Origin: UBA7672 sp963738625
GTDB lineage: Bacteria; Pseudomonadota; Alphaproteobacteria; Caulobacterales; Hyphomonadaceae
Direction: 5' to 3'
DNA: 64,000 bases
Assembly (NCBI GenBank): GCA_963738625.1
Contig: CAVTXH010000019.1
Coordinates: 62,001-126,000 of the forward strand
The notes beneath the pieces were generated by a model that saw only the letters and a program-made list of their open reading frames with translations, was not told where the DNA came from and made no database searches. Numbering within the stretch: the stretch's first letter is position 1; each line of letters starts with the position of its first letter. A program made the position numbers and the translations under genes. Below are positions 25,132 to 34,565 of the stretch, piece after piece.

Positions 25132-25419
25132 AGCCCAATTAAAACAGAATATTAAAGAAACCGGCTTCTGCCGGAGCGGCTCGCGTCCGTTTTGGGTAAG
25201 CACCAAGTAACCACCAGAACCAATTGGCGTTAGCGGCGACCATATTCAGGTCCGGCCTGCCCAGCGGTGCTCAGCCTCTCAAATAACGCGATGGGGCGGA
25301 TCGACTTTCGCCCTCCTGAATCTCGTCCGTTCGGCCGAGTTCTCTGTCTCATCATGTACCCCTTGAAGGATTACGACGAGCCAAAACTCTCCGGCATTAT
25401 GGAGCAAGCACACCACTAG

Positions 25420-25800
25420 ATGCGGTGGTGTTTACCGTTAGCCGCGTTGAAGTGGATCGCGTTTACTTCGACCGCGGCTTCGTTGGTCTATGCGATCGAC
25501 GGACACGTGTTGTGGGCGCGTGGTAGCGAGGCGGCGCGAAAACAGAGAATCTTCTTTCCCTCCGGCATGCCTCTGCCCGTGGCGTCGCTCGCGCATTGCG
25601 GACCTGCGGCGGTCACTTCCAAGGAGGGTACGCTTCATCCGCCCGGCGTCTGGTTGAATGATGCACCGGTCCGGGAAATGACGATCTTCGCGGATCACTA
25701 CGACGCTACTATTTCTCTTTTGACCTTCCCGGAGGGACGTCGCTGGGCGGCTTCGGAGGCCGGTCGGCAAATCTCTGGCCGGGTCCTATACAGGCGCTGA
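25420..25800 (+). CDS. Hypothetical protein in the mini-island
   Basis: 126 residues. An N-terminal hydrophobic stretch LPLAALKWIAFTSTAASLVYAIDG suggests export or an anchor. The remainder has no family I recognise. Codon use is only moderately G/C-rich at third positions, unlike the core genes. A 42-residue open frame (25291-25419) ends directly at its start codon, so an older longer gene may be broken here. No ribosome site is evident. The rest of 25129-26042 shows nothing else. Confidence 0.35.
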   Translation: MRWCLPLAALKWIAFTSTAASLVYAIDGHVLWARGSEAARKQRIFFPSGMPLPVASLAHCGPAAVTSKEGTLHPPGVWLNDAPVREMTIFADHYDATISLLTFPEGRRWAASEAGRQISGRVLYRR

Positions 25801-26042
25801 TCAAGTGCACTCGCGCCCTAACCAAGCGGGCAGAGTTTGCGGCAGCAGTCGCATGCGTGGGCGTGCGCGTCCCCGGATGCAGTTGTTTCCCCGCCAGGGC
25901 GTCGTAGGTCATCGGACAGATCGCGTCGGCGGTTGTAGGAAGGGGTCGGGGGCTCCTTCTGATGCCAAAAGACCAGCATTCGTTCGGACCTAAAACGCTA
26001 ATATTCTTGCAAATCCGGCAGTGTATGCCCAATATACAAGGC

Positions 26043-27221
26043 ATGATCTTTCGCAACGCAGCCGGGGAAGCTGAAAAGGCTCTTATCCGATCCCCCGCAG
26101 TGGCGCTTCTGGGGCCGCGACAGGTGGGCAAGACCACGCTCGCCAAGTCCATCGCGGCAAGTCGTCCCCAGTCGGTTTACCTCGATCTTGAGCGAGCCGC
26201 AGACCTGGCGCGTCTCGCCGATCCCGAAGCCTTTCTCGAACCCCTCGCAGGTAGGCTGGTCGTCATCGACGAAGTCCATCGCAGTCCACGATTGTTCGAG
26301 GAGTTGCGCGGCCTGATCGACCGGCGGCGAGCTGCCGGCCATCGCACCGGCCAGTTCCTGATTCTGGGATCGGCATCGCTCGATCTCCTAAAACAGTCTT
26401 CAGAGACCCTCGCCGGCCGGATCGCTTATGTAGAGATGGGTCCGGTCACGATCGAGGAGGCGCTCGGTCACGATCCGCAAAGCCTTGATGCGCTCTGGCT
26501 GAGGGGCGGCTTTCCCGACAGCCTTACCGCTGCGAGCGATGCTGAAAGCCTTCGTTGGCGCGAGGATTTCATCCGGTCCTACCTAGAACGCGACATCCAG
26601 CAGTTTGCGGGCGGAATAAGCCCCCAGGTCATCGGACGGCTCTGGACGATGCTGGCGCACGCGCAAGGAGGCCTCTTCAACGCGTCACGCTTTGCCAAAA
26701 GCCTGGATGTTTCAGCGCGCACTGTCGGTCGATATCTCGACCTCCTGGAAGGCTTGCTGCTGGTGCGCACGCTTCGGCCATGGCGTTTCAACATCGGCAA
26801 GCGGGTGGTGGCCTCGCCTAAGGTCTATCTTCGCGACAGCGGCATCGTTCACGCGTTGCTCAATCTCGAAACCCGCGAGGATCTGCTGGGCCATCCTGTC
26901 GTCGGCGTTTCCTGGGAGGGGTGCGCGATCGAGGCGATCATTGCCGCGGCGCCGGAGCGGGCGACGCCCTGGTTCTACCGCACCAGCGCCGGCGCCGAAA
27001 TTGACCTGGTGCTTGAGCTGTCCCCGGGCCGGCTCGCCGCCTTCGAAGTCAAACGTAGCGCGCCGGCCGGCGCTCCCGCGGGCTTCAGGAATGCGTGCGA
27101 CGACATCGCTGCTGTCCACCGCTTCATGGTTTTCCCTGGCCCGGGGAGCTATTCCATGGGAGGCGGGGTGAAGGCGCTGGCCGCCATCGACATCGCAAGC
27201 ACAGCTTCAGCGCTCAAGTAG
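26043..27221 (+). CDS. AAA+ ATPase with DUF4143 domain (COG1373 type)
   Basis: 392 residues from ATG 26043; ATG 26025 or 25962 would add 6 or 27 residues. Walker A VALLGPRQVGKTTLAKSIA, Walker B RLVVIDEVHRSPRLFEELR, sensor-like FLILGSASLDLLKQSSETL and GGFPDSL complete the ATPase. DUF4143 (about 175-360) has RSYLERDIQQF, a helix-turn-helix-like block VSARTVGRYLDLLEGLLLVRTLRPW and a nuclease-like strand set AEIDLVLELSPGRLAAFEVKRS. These ATPases are frequent in accessory DNA, are sometimes linked to toxin or defence functions, and remain poorly understood. Confidence 0.88.
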   Translation: MIFRNAAGEAEKALIRSPAVALLGPRQVGKTTLAKSIAASRPQSVYLDLERAADLARLADPEAFLEPLAGRLVVIDEVHRSPRLFEELRGLIDRRRAAGHRTGQFLILGSASLDLLKQSSETLAGRIAYVEMGPVTIEEALGHDPQSLDALWLRGGFPDSLTAASDAESLRWREDFIRSYLERDIQQFAGGISPQVIGRLWTMLAHAQGGLFNASRFAKSLDVSARTVGRYLDLLEGLLLVRTLRPWRFNIGKRVVASPKVYLRDSGIVHALLNLETREDLLGHPVVGVSWEGCAIEAIIAAAPERATPWFYRTSAGAEIDLVLELSPGRLAAFEVKRSAPAGAPAGFRNACDDIAAVHRFMVFPGPGSYSMGGGVKALAAIDIASTASALK

Positions 27222-27366
27222 CGAAGTCGACCGGCCCGCCTGACTGTTCCAGCGTGATGGGCGCTTTCTCTTGCCGGCAAAACAGATAAAAGGACTGTAA
27301 CTCAAAGGCATCTGACCACGTGCAGGTCGGCGCCCGGACTGCGGCCGCGCATCGAAACGCAGCGAA

Positions 27367-27417
27367 ACCTTGCCAAGGTCGGGGTCGTGAGTTCGAATCT
27401 CATCGCCCGCTCCAAAA
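27367..27417 (+). repeat. Right attachment repeat
   Basis: Exact copy of 25081-25131, not part of a complete tRNA because the 5' half is absent. The remaining bases of 27222-27693 carry no gene that I can support. Confidence 0.95.
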
Positions 27418-27693
27418 GCCTAATAAAAACTAACTATTGGCTTCGCATCAACCTGCGAGGGGAAGCCGCCTTTGTCCGGAACCTGTTTGTGGGCCCATCG
27501 TCAGCCCGCCGCAGTTTTTTCATTGCGTGCGGATATGGCTCGATAGGCGTTGCGCCCCAGCATCACGCCTCCCTCGCGGCGACAGGCGGATCGGCGATCC
27601 CGTCAAGGATCTGCGCCGTGTCGATGGACTTAACTCCCCGGCGCCGGCGTTTGAAGCCGGGCGCAGGTTTCGAGCAGCAAGCGGGGCAGGCGA

Positions 27694-28863
27694 CTAGAAA
27701 CTAAGCTGCGCGCGCATTTCCACCACATCTACCTTACGGTCGAGTGTGGCGACGACGCCCTCGACGTCGGAGTGAACGTAGTTTGCCGCGAGGCGGACAT
27801 TCCGCGTCACATACCAGTTCACGCCGGCCGTCACATCGGTCGCCTTGGCCCCGGAGGCGCCGATGTCAGTCAGGTCGAGCACGCTGTACCTGGCGGCCAG
27901 TTCGACTGCGCCCCAACCGCGAATCTTGTCAGGGACCGAGAAGGTCCCGGACCCGTCGGCGTATTCATACCGCTCGCCCGTGAGTATCCAACCCAGCTGG
28001 GCATAGCCGCCATCGAGCTCGACATCCTGACCGATGGTTCTGCTGAGCTTCGTCGAGATCAATTGCCCTGCAAGCAGGAAGCCTCCTCCCGAATACGCGG
28101 CTTCAAGATTGTAGCTTGCTGCGGTGTCGAGGTTGGCGATGCCTCCGGTGGACACGACCGTCGGAGCAAGCGATGCTTCGGGCGTCGAGCTGATGCGCCT
28201 GACATCGCCCGCATCAAATTCACGCATCTCGGCGCCGGCGCCAAAGTGCAGAGTACCGTTGCGTTTCTCCAGAGGGCTCCAGGTTGCGCGCCCCGCAAAG
28301 CCCGTGCCCTTGCTCGCCTGAATGTTGTCTTCGACGTCCAGGGCGTCTCCAAAATAGCCGCCGGACAGGGTGAATTGCTTGCCCTCATAGGTAACGCCAA
28401 CTCCCACCCCGAATCCGGGGGAGAGCGCCTGGGAGAGCGAGCGCTCCATGAACATGGTGTTGTTGGAGCTGCCAACATCCTCCATGCTGAAGGGCGCGAT
28501 GAAATTGCCCGCCTTGACGTTGAGGCGGTCGTTAACATCATAGCGGAGCCACACATTGCGCCAGCCGCCGCCGCTGGCAAACTCGCGGTCAATGCGCGCG
28601 CGCCACTTGTCGCCAAAGCGAAGGCTGAGCTCCAGACGGCCGCGCCGCACTTCGGCGTCCTCCGTTGTGACCGCTCCATCATCCACCGAGGCGGCGTCGA
28701 GGTGTAGGCGCCCGCCAAGCTCCAGGCGGAAAGCGCCGTCCGCAGACCGGTACTCAAGACCTTGCGAGTCGATCTTGACGGCGTCCTGCGCGCTGGCGGC
28801 GCCGGCGGCGCACCAAGCAAATGCAAGCGCGCTGGTGGCAAGTCCTGCTAACTTCGGCATCAT
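27694..28863 (-). CDS. Phosphate-selective porin O/P family protein
   Basis: 389 residues from ATG 28863, or 388 from the adjacent ATG 28860; GAGGAG lies just upstream. A signal peptide ends ASAQD. The mature protein opens FRLELGGRLHLDAASVDDG and continues EVRRGRLELSLRFGDKWRARIDREFASGG, KAGNFIAPFSMEDVGSSNN and a terminal Phe after MRAQLSF. This is the Porin_O_P (OprO/OprP) pattern. It is the last gene of a four-gene operon, 7 bases after the hydrolase stop, so it probably lets that system's substrate cross the outer membrane. Confidence 0.85.
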   Translation of the reverse strand: MMPKLAGLATSALAFAWCAAGAASAQDAVKIDSQGLEYRSADGAFRLELGGRLHLDAASVDDGAVTTEDAEVRRGRLELSLRFGDKWRARIDREFASGGGWRNVWLRYDVNDRLNVKAGNFIAPFSMEDVGSSNNTMFMERSLSQALSPGFGVGVGVTYEGKQFTLSGGYFGDALDVEDNIQASKGTGFAGRATWSPLEKRNGTLHFGAGAEMREFDAGDVRRISSTPEASLAPTVVSTGGIANLDTAASYNLEAAYSGGGFLLAGQLISTKLSRTIGQDVELDGGYAQLGWILTGERYEYADGSGTFSVPDKIRGWGAVELAARYSVLDLTDIGASGAKATDVTAGVNWYVTRNVRLAANYVHSDVEGVVATLDRKVDVVEMRAQLSF

Positions 28864-28870
28864 AGTCTCC

Positions 28871-29722
28871 TCACTCAAGCGTTGACGGGGTCAGCGCTGC
28901 GTCCTCTGAAAAAAGCTGGAAGGCGGCGCGCGCGAGCCCGGCGCGCTCGATACAGTCGTTGAAATCGTGCCCGACCCCAGGCATCACGCGCAGCGTCGGG
29001 ATGCGGGCCCCTTCAATGTGCGCCGCCGCCCGCGACATCGCTTCGACCCAGGTCCGTGCGCGATCGGTTCGGTCTGATCCCTGGGTTGCGTCGATCAGGC
29101 GCGATTGCCTCAGGGAGCCATCGCGTTCGGTATCCAGCTCGCCCACGAATACATGGAAGGGAACGCGCGCAAACTTCGCAGGGTCGAACCGTATGTCGAG
29201 CGGGAGAACGGAGGTGTCGAGCCCGTAGGGGTAGGGCGCATCTGCAAACGGCAGGGTGTACCACCCGGCGGAGGCGATGACTGCGGAAGCCACCCGCTCG
29301 GGGTGCGCCATTGCAAAACGGTGTCCGAACTGTGCTCCGCCGGAAAAGCCGAACAGCAGGATCCTGGCCGGATCTGCGAGACAGCGGAGCGCTGCGTGCT
29401 CGAGCATGGCGACGAGGGCAAGATCGCTTCGCGCTGCGGTCCGTCGGTCGAGCAGCTGCTGGTACTGGCCGAATCGGTCCTTCTCAAAGAGCGGAGCGAG
29501 GACGCAGACGCCATAGCGCTCCGCCTCTTCCATCAGGCGAAAGGCATGCGAGGCCGCGTTCCGTGCGATGCCGTGTACAGACACCGCCACGGGCGCGCCC
29601 CGGCGCTCGGTTGATGGGCGGAACAGGAAGTAGCGCAGCGGAGCACCCTCCGTCACATCGTGGAAGGCGATGCGGCGATCTGCCAGGATCTCCCCGTTTG
29701 GGTCCGACATCTTCATCGCCAT
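28871..29722 (-). CDS. Alpha/beta hydrolase
   Basis: 283 residues from ATG 29722, which shares one base with the stop of the ABC gene (TGATG). The fold is clear: oxyanion region VAVSVHGIARNA, nucleophile elbow LLFGFSGGAQFGHRFAM, acid in FHVFVGELDTERDG and catalytic His in RVMPGVGHDFNDCIE. There is no signal peptide, so it acts in the cytoplasm. The sequence resembles PHB-depolymerase/dienelactone hydrolase-like esterases. With an ABC exporter and a porin in one operon it may make or tailor a transported molecule; this is inference. Confidence 0.8.
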   Translation of the reverse strand: MAMKMSDPNGEILADRRIAFHDVTEGAPLRYFLFRPSTERRGAPVAVSVHGIARNAASHAFRLMEEAERYGVCVLAPLFEKDRFGQYQQLLDRRTAARSDLALVAMLEHAALRCLADPARILLFGFSGGAQFGHRFAMAHPERVASAVIASAGWYTLPFADAPYPYGLDTSVLPLDIRFDPAKFARVPFHVFVGELDTERDGSLRQSRLIDATQGSDRTDRARTWVEAMSRAAAHIEGARIPTLRVMPGVGHDFNDCIERAGLARAAFQLFSEDAALTPSTLE

Positions 29723-31428
29723 CACTGCAAGGGCCCCGCGGCGAGGAGGCTGGGCGTGCTGGTGATCTCTGCGGGTCCCGGTCCCGCGCCGGACTCGACG
29801 CGTTCCCCCAGCCGGAGACCGCCTTCCTCTATCCGCCAGATCTCCTGGGCCGCCTGCTGGAACGCCGGGCATGTCGCCGTCAGAACAATCACGCCGGCAA
29901 AGTCTCGGAGGGAAGCGGCGATCCTCGTCGCGGACAACTCGTCCAGATGGATGTCCATTTCATCGAGCAGCAGCATGTCGGGCGAGCCCAGCATGGCGCG
30001 CGCAATAAGGACGCGCGCGATCTCGCCCTTCGAGAGTTCCGGTGCGCCGTCGCTCAGCCTTGTCGCCAGTCCCTGAGGCAACCGGTCCACGACCGGCTGG
30101 AGATTGCAGCAGTCAATGACCTGCTCGATTTCCGCATCCGCAGCGTTCGGCCTGCGATAGCGCAGGTTCATTCCCAGCGTGCCCCGGAGAAGCGGCACTG
30201 AAGGTCCCGCAAAGCCGATGCGGCGTCTCAGCCAGGATGTGGGTGTCCGGCTGATGTTTCGCCCGCCGAGCAGGATCCGGCCGCCGTCAACCGGACGCAT
30301 GCCCGCGATCGCAGCGATGAGGGCCGATTTGCCGCTTCCGCTGGCGCCAACGACCTGCGTGATTGTGTTGGGAAGGGCCGCGGCGCTGACATCCTCCAGA
30401 ATGCCGGCGATGGAGGCGTTCTCGAGCACGAGGCCAGGCTGATCGCCTGCTAGCTGGCGGCGCGAACCCGATGCTCGCACCAGTGAGGGGAGTTTCATCG
30501 TCACGGACACGCGTGCGAAGGCTGCATCGGCCCGGCGTCCCAGATCGAAGGAGACGCCGAGATCGCGGATCACGTTGGCGAGCAGCCCCGCAATCGACAT
30601 TGCGGCTGCAACCGAGCCGGCGGTCATGACCCCGGCGCCAACCTCGACGATGCCGATCGCCAACGTTGCGCCCATCAGCGCAACCGAGGTCAAGTGCGAG
30701 ATCGCAGACATCATCCCCGTCAGCCGGGCGAGGCGCAGGCTGGCGTGCATGAGAGCGTCGTTGCGGCGCCTTAGCCGCTTCAGTTCGCGCGGCAGCTTGT
30801 CAAAGAGCTGGATTGTCGAGGCGGCGCCGAGGCTGCTTGTGACAAAATTCGCCACTGCGCCGCGTTTCGACCGCGCCTCGCGAATGGCGAGCGACAACGG
30901 GCCGCTCATCCAGAACAGGACCGCACCGAAGCAGACCAGAATGAGACCGCTCGCGGCCGCCAGGACCAGGCTTGCTGTTGCAAGCGCCGTCAGCAGCACG
31001 ACCCCCATCGCGCTGGCCGAGATCAGTCGGACGAAGCCGTCACTTACCCATCTCTTGATCGCTGTAAGATCGCCGATGAAGGGGAGAAGCAGTCCGCCTG
31101 TTCTCTGCTCCTTCAGGGTTTCAGGCGCAGCATTGATGATGCGCTCATACAAGACTTCGCGCAGTTCGGAGACATAGCTGACGCCCAGGCGCTCGCCGGC
31201 CCATGCGCGGTAGATCTCAAGGCCGCTCGCTGCGAGCGCGGCTGTCGCAAACGCCGCCGCGACTGACACAAGGTCTCCCGCGCCGGTCTGGTCGAGCCCG
31301 ACGAGCAGGGCGTCAAAGACTCGCTGAATGCACCACGCGGCGAGAACGGCAAGCCCTGCCTGTCCAATGCTGGCTGCGATGAGGCTTGCAACCAGCAGGC
31401 GCCTCGTTCGAGAGATGAGGCGGATCAC
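29722..31428 (-). CDS. ABC exporter (membrane and ATPase domains fused) with degenerate ATPase motifs
   Basis: 568 residues from GTG 31428, overlapping the previous stop (GTGA). The membrane half (about 1-310) has six hydrophobic segments. ATPase half: Walker A VVGASGSGKSALIAAIAG, signature LSKGEIARVLIARAML, Walker B DMLLLDEMD with Glu. The Q-loop reads RIGFAGPSVPLL, without the usual Gln, and the switch His is replaced in VIVLTATCPAF. Both substitutions should slow ATP turnover. This suggests a homodimer with altered coupling or a partner subunit elsewhere. The substrate is unknown; the operon context points to envelope traffic. Confidence 0.85.
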   Translation of the reverse strand: MIRLISRTRRLLVASLIAASIGQAGLAVLAAWCIQRVFDALLVGLDQTGAGDLVSVAAAFATAALAASGLEIYRAWAGERLGVSYVSELREVLYERIINAAPETLKEQRTGGLLLPFIGDLTAIKRWVSDGFVRLISASAMGVVLLTALATASLVLAAASGLILVCFGAVLFWMSGPLSLAIREARSKRGAVANFVTSSLGAASTIQLFDKLPRELKRLRRRNDALMHASLRLARLTGMMSAISHLTSVALMGATLAIGIVEVGAGVMTAGSVAAAMSIAGLLANVIRDLGVSFDLGRRADAAFARVSVTMKLPSLVRASGSRRQLAGDQPGLVLENASIAGILEDVSAAALPNTITQVVGASGSGKSALIAAIAGMRPVDGGRILLGGRNISRTPTSWLRRRIGFAGPSVPLLRGTLGMNLRYRRPNAADAEIEQVIDCCNLQPVVDRLPQGLATRLSDGAPELSKGEIARVLIARAMLGSPDMLLLDEMDIHLDELSATRIAASLRDFAGVIVLTATCPAFQQAAQEIWRIEEGGLRLGERVESGAGPGPAEITSTPSLLAAGPLQ

Positions 31429-32534
31429 GAACCGGCCCGGATGCTGGGCGTTGCGCAATGTGCATGAAAGCACATGCGCGCAGCGGCCTCGCCGTCGAGA
31501 AAGCTCTCGGACGGGATGACGCATAGTCCGGTAGCCTGTTCGACCTCGCGTGAGGCAAGCGGCGACATTCCGACGAGGCCGCTGATGGCCCGCAGCGGCA
31601 GGCCGCGCTTGATCAGCCAGTCGGCCCCCGCCGTTGCGCCCAGGGCGTCGGCGGCGGCCAGCATGACTCCATCGATGCGCGGCACGAACGTCGAGGACGC
31701 GCTCAGCAGCGCCGACGTTTCGCGCTGGAGCAGGCCGTCGGCGATTTCGACGACCACGACATCGACATCTTCCGCTTCCAGGTGAGAGACAAGCAGATGT
31801 GCGGCCTCCTCGGCCTCCTGCACGGAAATTCCGGCAGTAGTTGCGTATCCCGCGTCAGTGAAATCGAGGGCGCGGACGGCGCCGGCATCGAGCATCGACC
31901 AGAGATCGCCCCCCGAGCCTGTGCCTGTTACCTTGCATGCGCCGACGCGCACGCCGCTTCTCGACAGGCCGCGTATGAGGCTCGCGGCCAGCGTGGTCTT
32001 GCCCGCATTCATCGAGGTGCCGACCACCGCCATCACGTTTCGCTTGTATCGGCGGCGTGGCGGCGCCGGCAGAGCGAAACGCCGGACGTTGATGGCTTGT
32101 CCCGAGCTGTCGACCAGCAGTCCAATCGGCGTGATCGCGGTCGGTTTCTTCATGCGTGCGTGGCGCGCTACCGTTCGCCCGGCGATGCCGCCGCCGGCGA
32201 CAAGATCGCACGGCCCAAGATCCGCCGGCACGATCGACTCGAACTGGTCAGGCGCGTATCGCGCGCCGAAGGCTACGATGATCTCGTCGCCCGCATAGAG
32301 TTGCGCCCGCCGTCCGTTCGGGTTCTCCAGGCGGCCGTGCTGCCCGACTTCAGTTACCCTCGCCAGCAAGAGATCGCCTGCCTGCGGTCGCGCGTCCTTC
32401 GAAATTCCGAACACAGATTCCAAAGAGGATCGGCGGGCGACAAAGGAAAGCCTGGCTGACTCAATCCGCCTGGCGATGGGTCTGCGGCTTGTCTCCGGCA
32501 GCGCGTGGATCGACTCGATGCGCGGCTGGGCCAT
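31425..32534 (-). CDS. P-loop NTPase, DUF1611/MobB-like
   Basis: 369 residues from ATG 32534; an in-frame GTG at 32615 would add 27. The N-terminal half is a beta-rich domain (GDLLLARVTEVGQHGRLE, YAGDEIIVAFGARYAPDQFES). The C-terminal half is a SIMIBI-like P-loop domain with Walker A VVGTSMNAGKTTLAASLI, GACKVTGTGSGGDLWS and VDVVVVEIADGLLQRE. The form MNAGKTT recalls DUF1611, MobB and dethiobiotin-synthetase proteins. It heads the operon with the ABC exporter, hydrolase and porin. I cannot name its substrate. Confidence 0.65.
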   Translation of the reverse strand: MAQPRIESIHALPETSRRPIARRIESARLSFVARRSSLESVFGISKDARPQAGDLLLARVTEVGQHGRLENPNGRRAQLYAGDEIIVAFGARYAPDQFESIVPADLGPCDLVAGGGIAGRTVARHARMKKPTAITPIGLLVDSSGQAINVRRFALPAPPRRRYKRNVMAVVGTSMNAGKTTLAASLIRGLSRSGVRVGACKVTGTGSGGDLWSMLDAGAVRALDFTDAGYATTAGISVQEAEEAAHLLVSHLEAEDVDVVVVEIADGLLQRETSALLSASSTFVPRIDGVMLAAADALGATAGADWLIKRGLPLRAISGLVGMSPLASREVEQATGLCVIPSESFLDGEAAARMCFHAHCATPSIRAGS

Positions 32535-32773
32535 AGCGACGCCATTTCCAGCCTGGCTGGCAGCGCCGGCGCGAAGCTGAACATCCTCGCGAGATCGCAA
32601 TAGTTTGGACTCCACGCGGCAGGCCTTCCACGATCATGCGCCACCCGGAGAGACAACGCGGCCGGCCGCCGCTTATTCTCGCGTGCGCCAAATAATTGCG
32701 GAGACCCGGCGCGATCGGCCCCCCGAGGTGAACCGGGCGTGTTCGGGGCTGGTCGAATTTTTCGGGTTTGAGG

Positions 32774-33796
32774 CTAGTTGCGGGTCTGCGCGGAGGCGGC
32801 CGCAAGCTTGGCGCCGGTCGCAGCGCTGGCCAGAGAGTGCGTCGGGTCAAGTATTCCCAAGCCGTAGATTGGATCGCGGCCAGGCGTTCCTACATCCTGC
32901 GTTTCGGCGCTCAGGACGCGCTCCACCAGGTTCGTGTCCAGCACGGGACGCCGCGCGGCCAGGAAAGCGGTGACGTGCGGGGCTGCATACGACGTGCCTG
33001 AAAGCAGCGCAGGACTGCCCGTCACCATCTCATCGACGCCCGGGGCTGCGACATCGACCTGCGTTCCGCGTCCGGAATAGATATAGGGACGTCCTAGGCG
33101 ATCGACTGCGGCTACCCCGACGACGCCGTCATAGGCGGCAGGGAAGGCCGGCGCTGCAGCAGGGCCAGCGTTTCCGACCGCAGCAACGATGGTGAGGCCG
33201 GAGCCCTGGGAGCGTTCGACGGCGCGTCTCAGGGCGGGGTGATCAGGTCCTGCCAGGCTGATGTTGGCGTAGGTCGCCCGCTGCTTGACGAGCGCGTCCA
33301 GCGCGAGGATGAGGGCTGCGACATCGGCCTGACCTGTGTTCGACACGACGTCGATCAGCAGCATTTTCTTCAACGGAGCATCGTAGTCCTCGAGGTCCTT
33401 AAGCAGGATCGCCGTCACGGCGTCTCCGTGGGCCGCGCGTGCAGGGTTCGACACCAGCCGGTCGACTTTCCATCCCGACACGCTGTCGGCCCGAAAACCG
33501 TCGATGACGCCGACAACGGCTCGTCCTGCAGGAGCCTGCTTCGACTGTGAGCTTGCAGCGGGAACGACCGCTGCCGTAAGAGGCGGCCCCGACAGGTCGT
33601 AGACGTAGTTGTATCCGGACGCGGCGGCTGGCTCGCTGGCGCGCAGCAGCTGCAGGGCCTGCGCGGAGCTGATGCCGTCCGGCCGGCGCACCCGGACTAG
33701 CACCGATCCCACGGCGGCAAGAGTCGAGGAGTCGATGATCGCAAATCCAAGCGTACGTGCTCGTTCAACAATGCCCGCATCGTCGGCGAGAATCAC
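32774..33796 (-). pseudogene. Subtilisin-family (S8) serine peptidase, catalytic part, split from its N-terminus by a frameshift
   Basis: 340 codons can be read from GTG 33796. The catalytic triad is intact: Asp in VVGVIDGFRAD, His in AAHGDAVTAILL, Ser in LLSGTSYAAPHVTAFL, with the oxyanion Asn in VAAVGNAGPA. The preceding ILADDAGIVERARTLGFAI is the usual pro-region of these secreted peptidases. No signal peptide is present in this piece. In the same frame the sequence is open upstream as a Gly/Ser/Asp linker to about 33960, where a 17-bp unit in an 18-bp repeat breaks continuity with the signal-bearing frame at 33793-34464. One added base would give a single 563-residue protein. Confidence 0.8.
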
Positions 33797-34464
33797 AAGC
33801 TCATTTGCCCTGTAGGGGCTGCCGAATTCGTCTTTGTCGAGCTGTTCGCCGCGCCCGGCTTGCAGAGTCCCCTGTTGATCGTCGTCGTCGGCGTGGTCGT
33901 CATCATCTCCGCCCGAATCTGACGATCCGGATCCGGAGTTTGAGGAGGATCCGGAATTGGACGAGGATCCGGATTGGACGAGGATCCGGAACTGGACGAG
34001 GATGTTGCGTCAGACCCGGAAATGCGGTCGCCGCCCGACGTCCCGCCTGATTCAGCAAGTTGCACGCCATCGGAAGAAGAACCGCCCTCGGAGCTCCCGC
34101 TTTCACCTGCCAGGAGGGCGGACGCTTCGCTGGTCTTTGTGACCGCCTCAAGCTCGACTTCTTCCCGACGGGCGATGTCGCGGGCCAGGCGTTCAGCTGA
34201 CTTGTCGGCGTCGCGTTGCGCACGAAGGCCGGCGTCGGCCTCGCGGCGCATCAGATCGCCCCTGTCCCGCTCTGCACGCTCAGCGGCACGTTGTGCGGCT
34301 TCGGCGGCCCGTTCGGCAGCCTTTTGGGCGCGCTCGGAAGCGTGTTCGGCGCGGCGGGCAATGTCCTCGTCGGGCGGTCCCATGAGCGCGCTTGCGGCCA
34401 TGGGCTGCATCAGTACGCAGGCAGCCAAGCTTGCCCCGCCGATCATGCAACGAATAGGCTTCAT
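33793..34464 (-). pseudogene. N-terminal part of the split S8 peptidase: signal peptide and coiled coil
   Basis: As it stands, 223 codons from ATG 34464. A signal peptide ends ASALMG, then about 90 residues of charged coiled coil with repeats of AAERAxxAAQRA type, a Glu/Ser-rich part and a Ser-rich linker. After residue 170 the frame turns into Pro-rich sequence that reads as out-of-frame linker and stops at 33793. The two pieces overlap by GTGA, so re-initiation could still make an unexported peptidase domain. The first 170 or so residues are the authentic N-terminus. Confidence 0.75.
33941..33998. repeat. 18-bp tandem repeat with one 17-bp unit
   Basis: Units begin at 33941 (18), 33959 (17), 33976 (18) and 33994 (partial); consensus GGACGAGGATCCGGAATT. 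The second unit lacks one A of the GGAA near 33973. On the coding strand each 18-bp unit encodes a Ser/Asn/Gly hexapeptide of the linker. Confidence 0.9.
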
Positions 34465-34565
34465 TCAATGGATTCTACCCGATAGGGGTTGTCGAGGCGA
34501 CCGAAAAATTTCTTGCGGCTTGGCGAATAGACCGCCTGCCTGTGTCGTTGTCTTGGTGGATTTGC

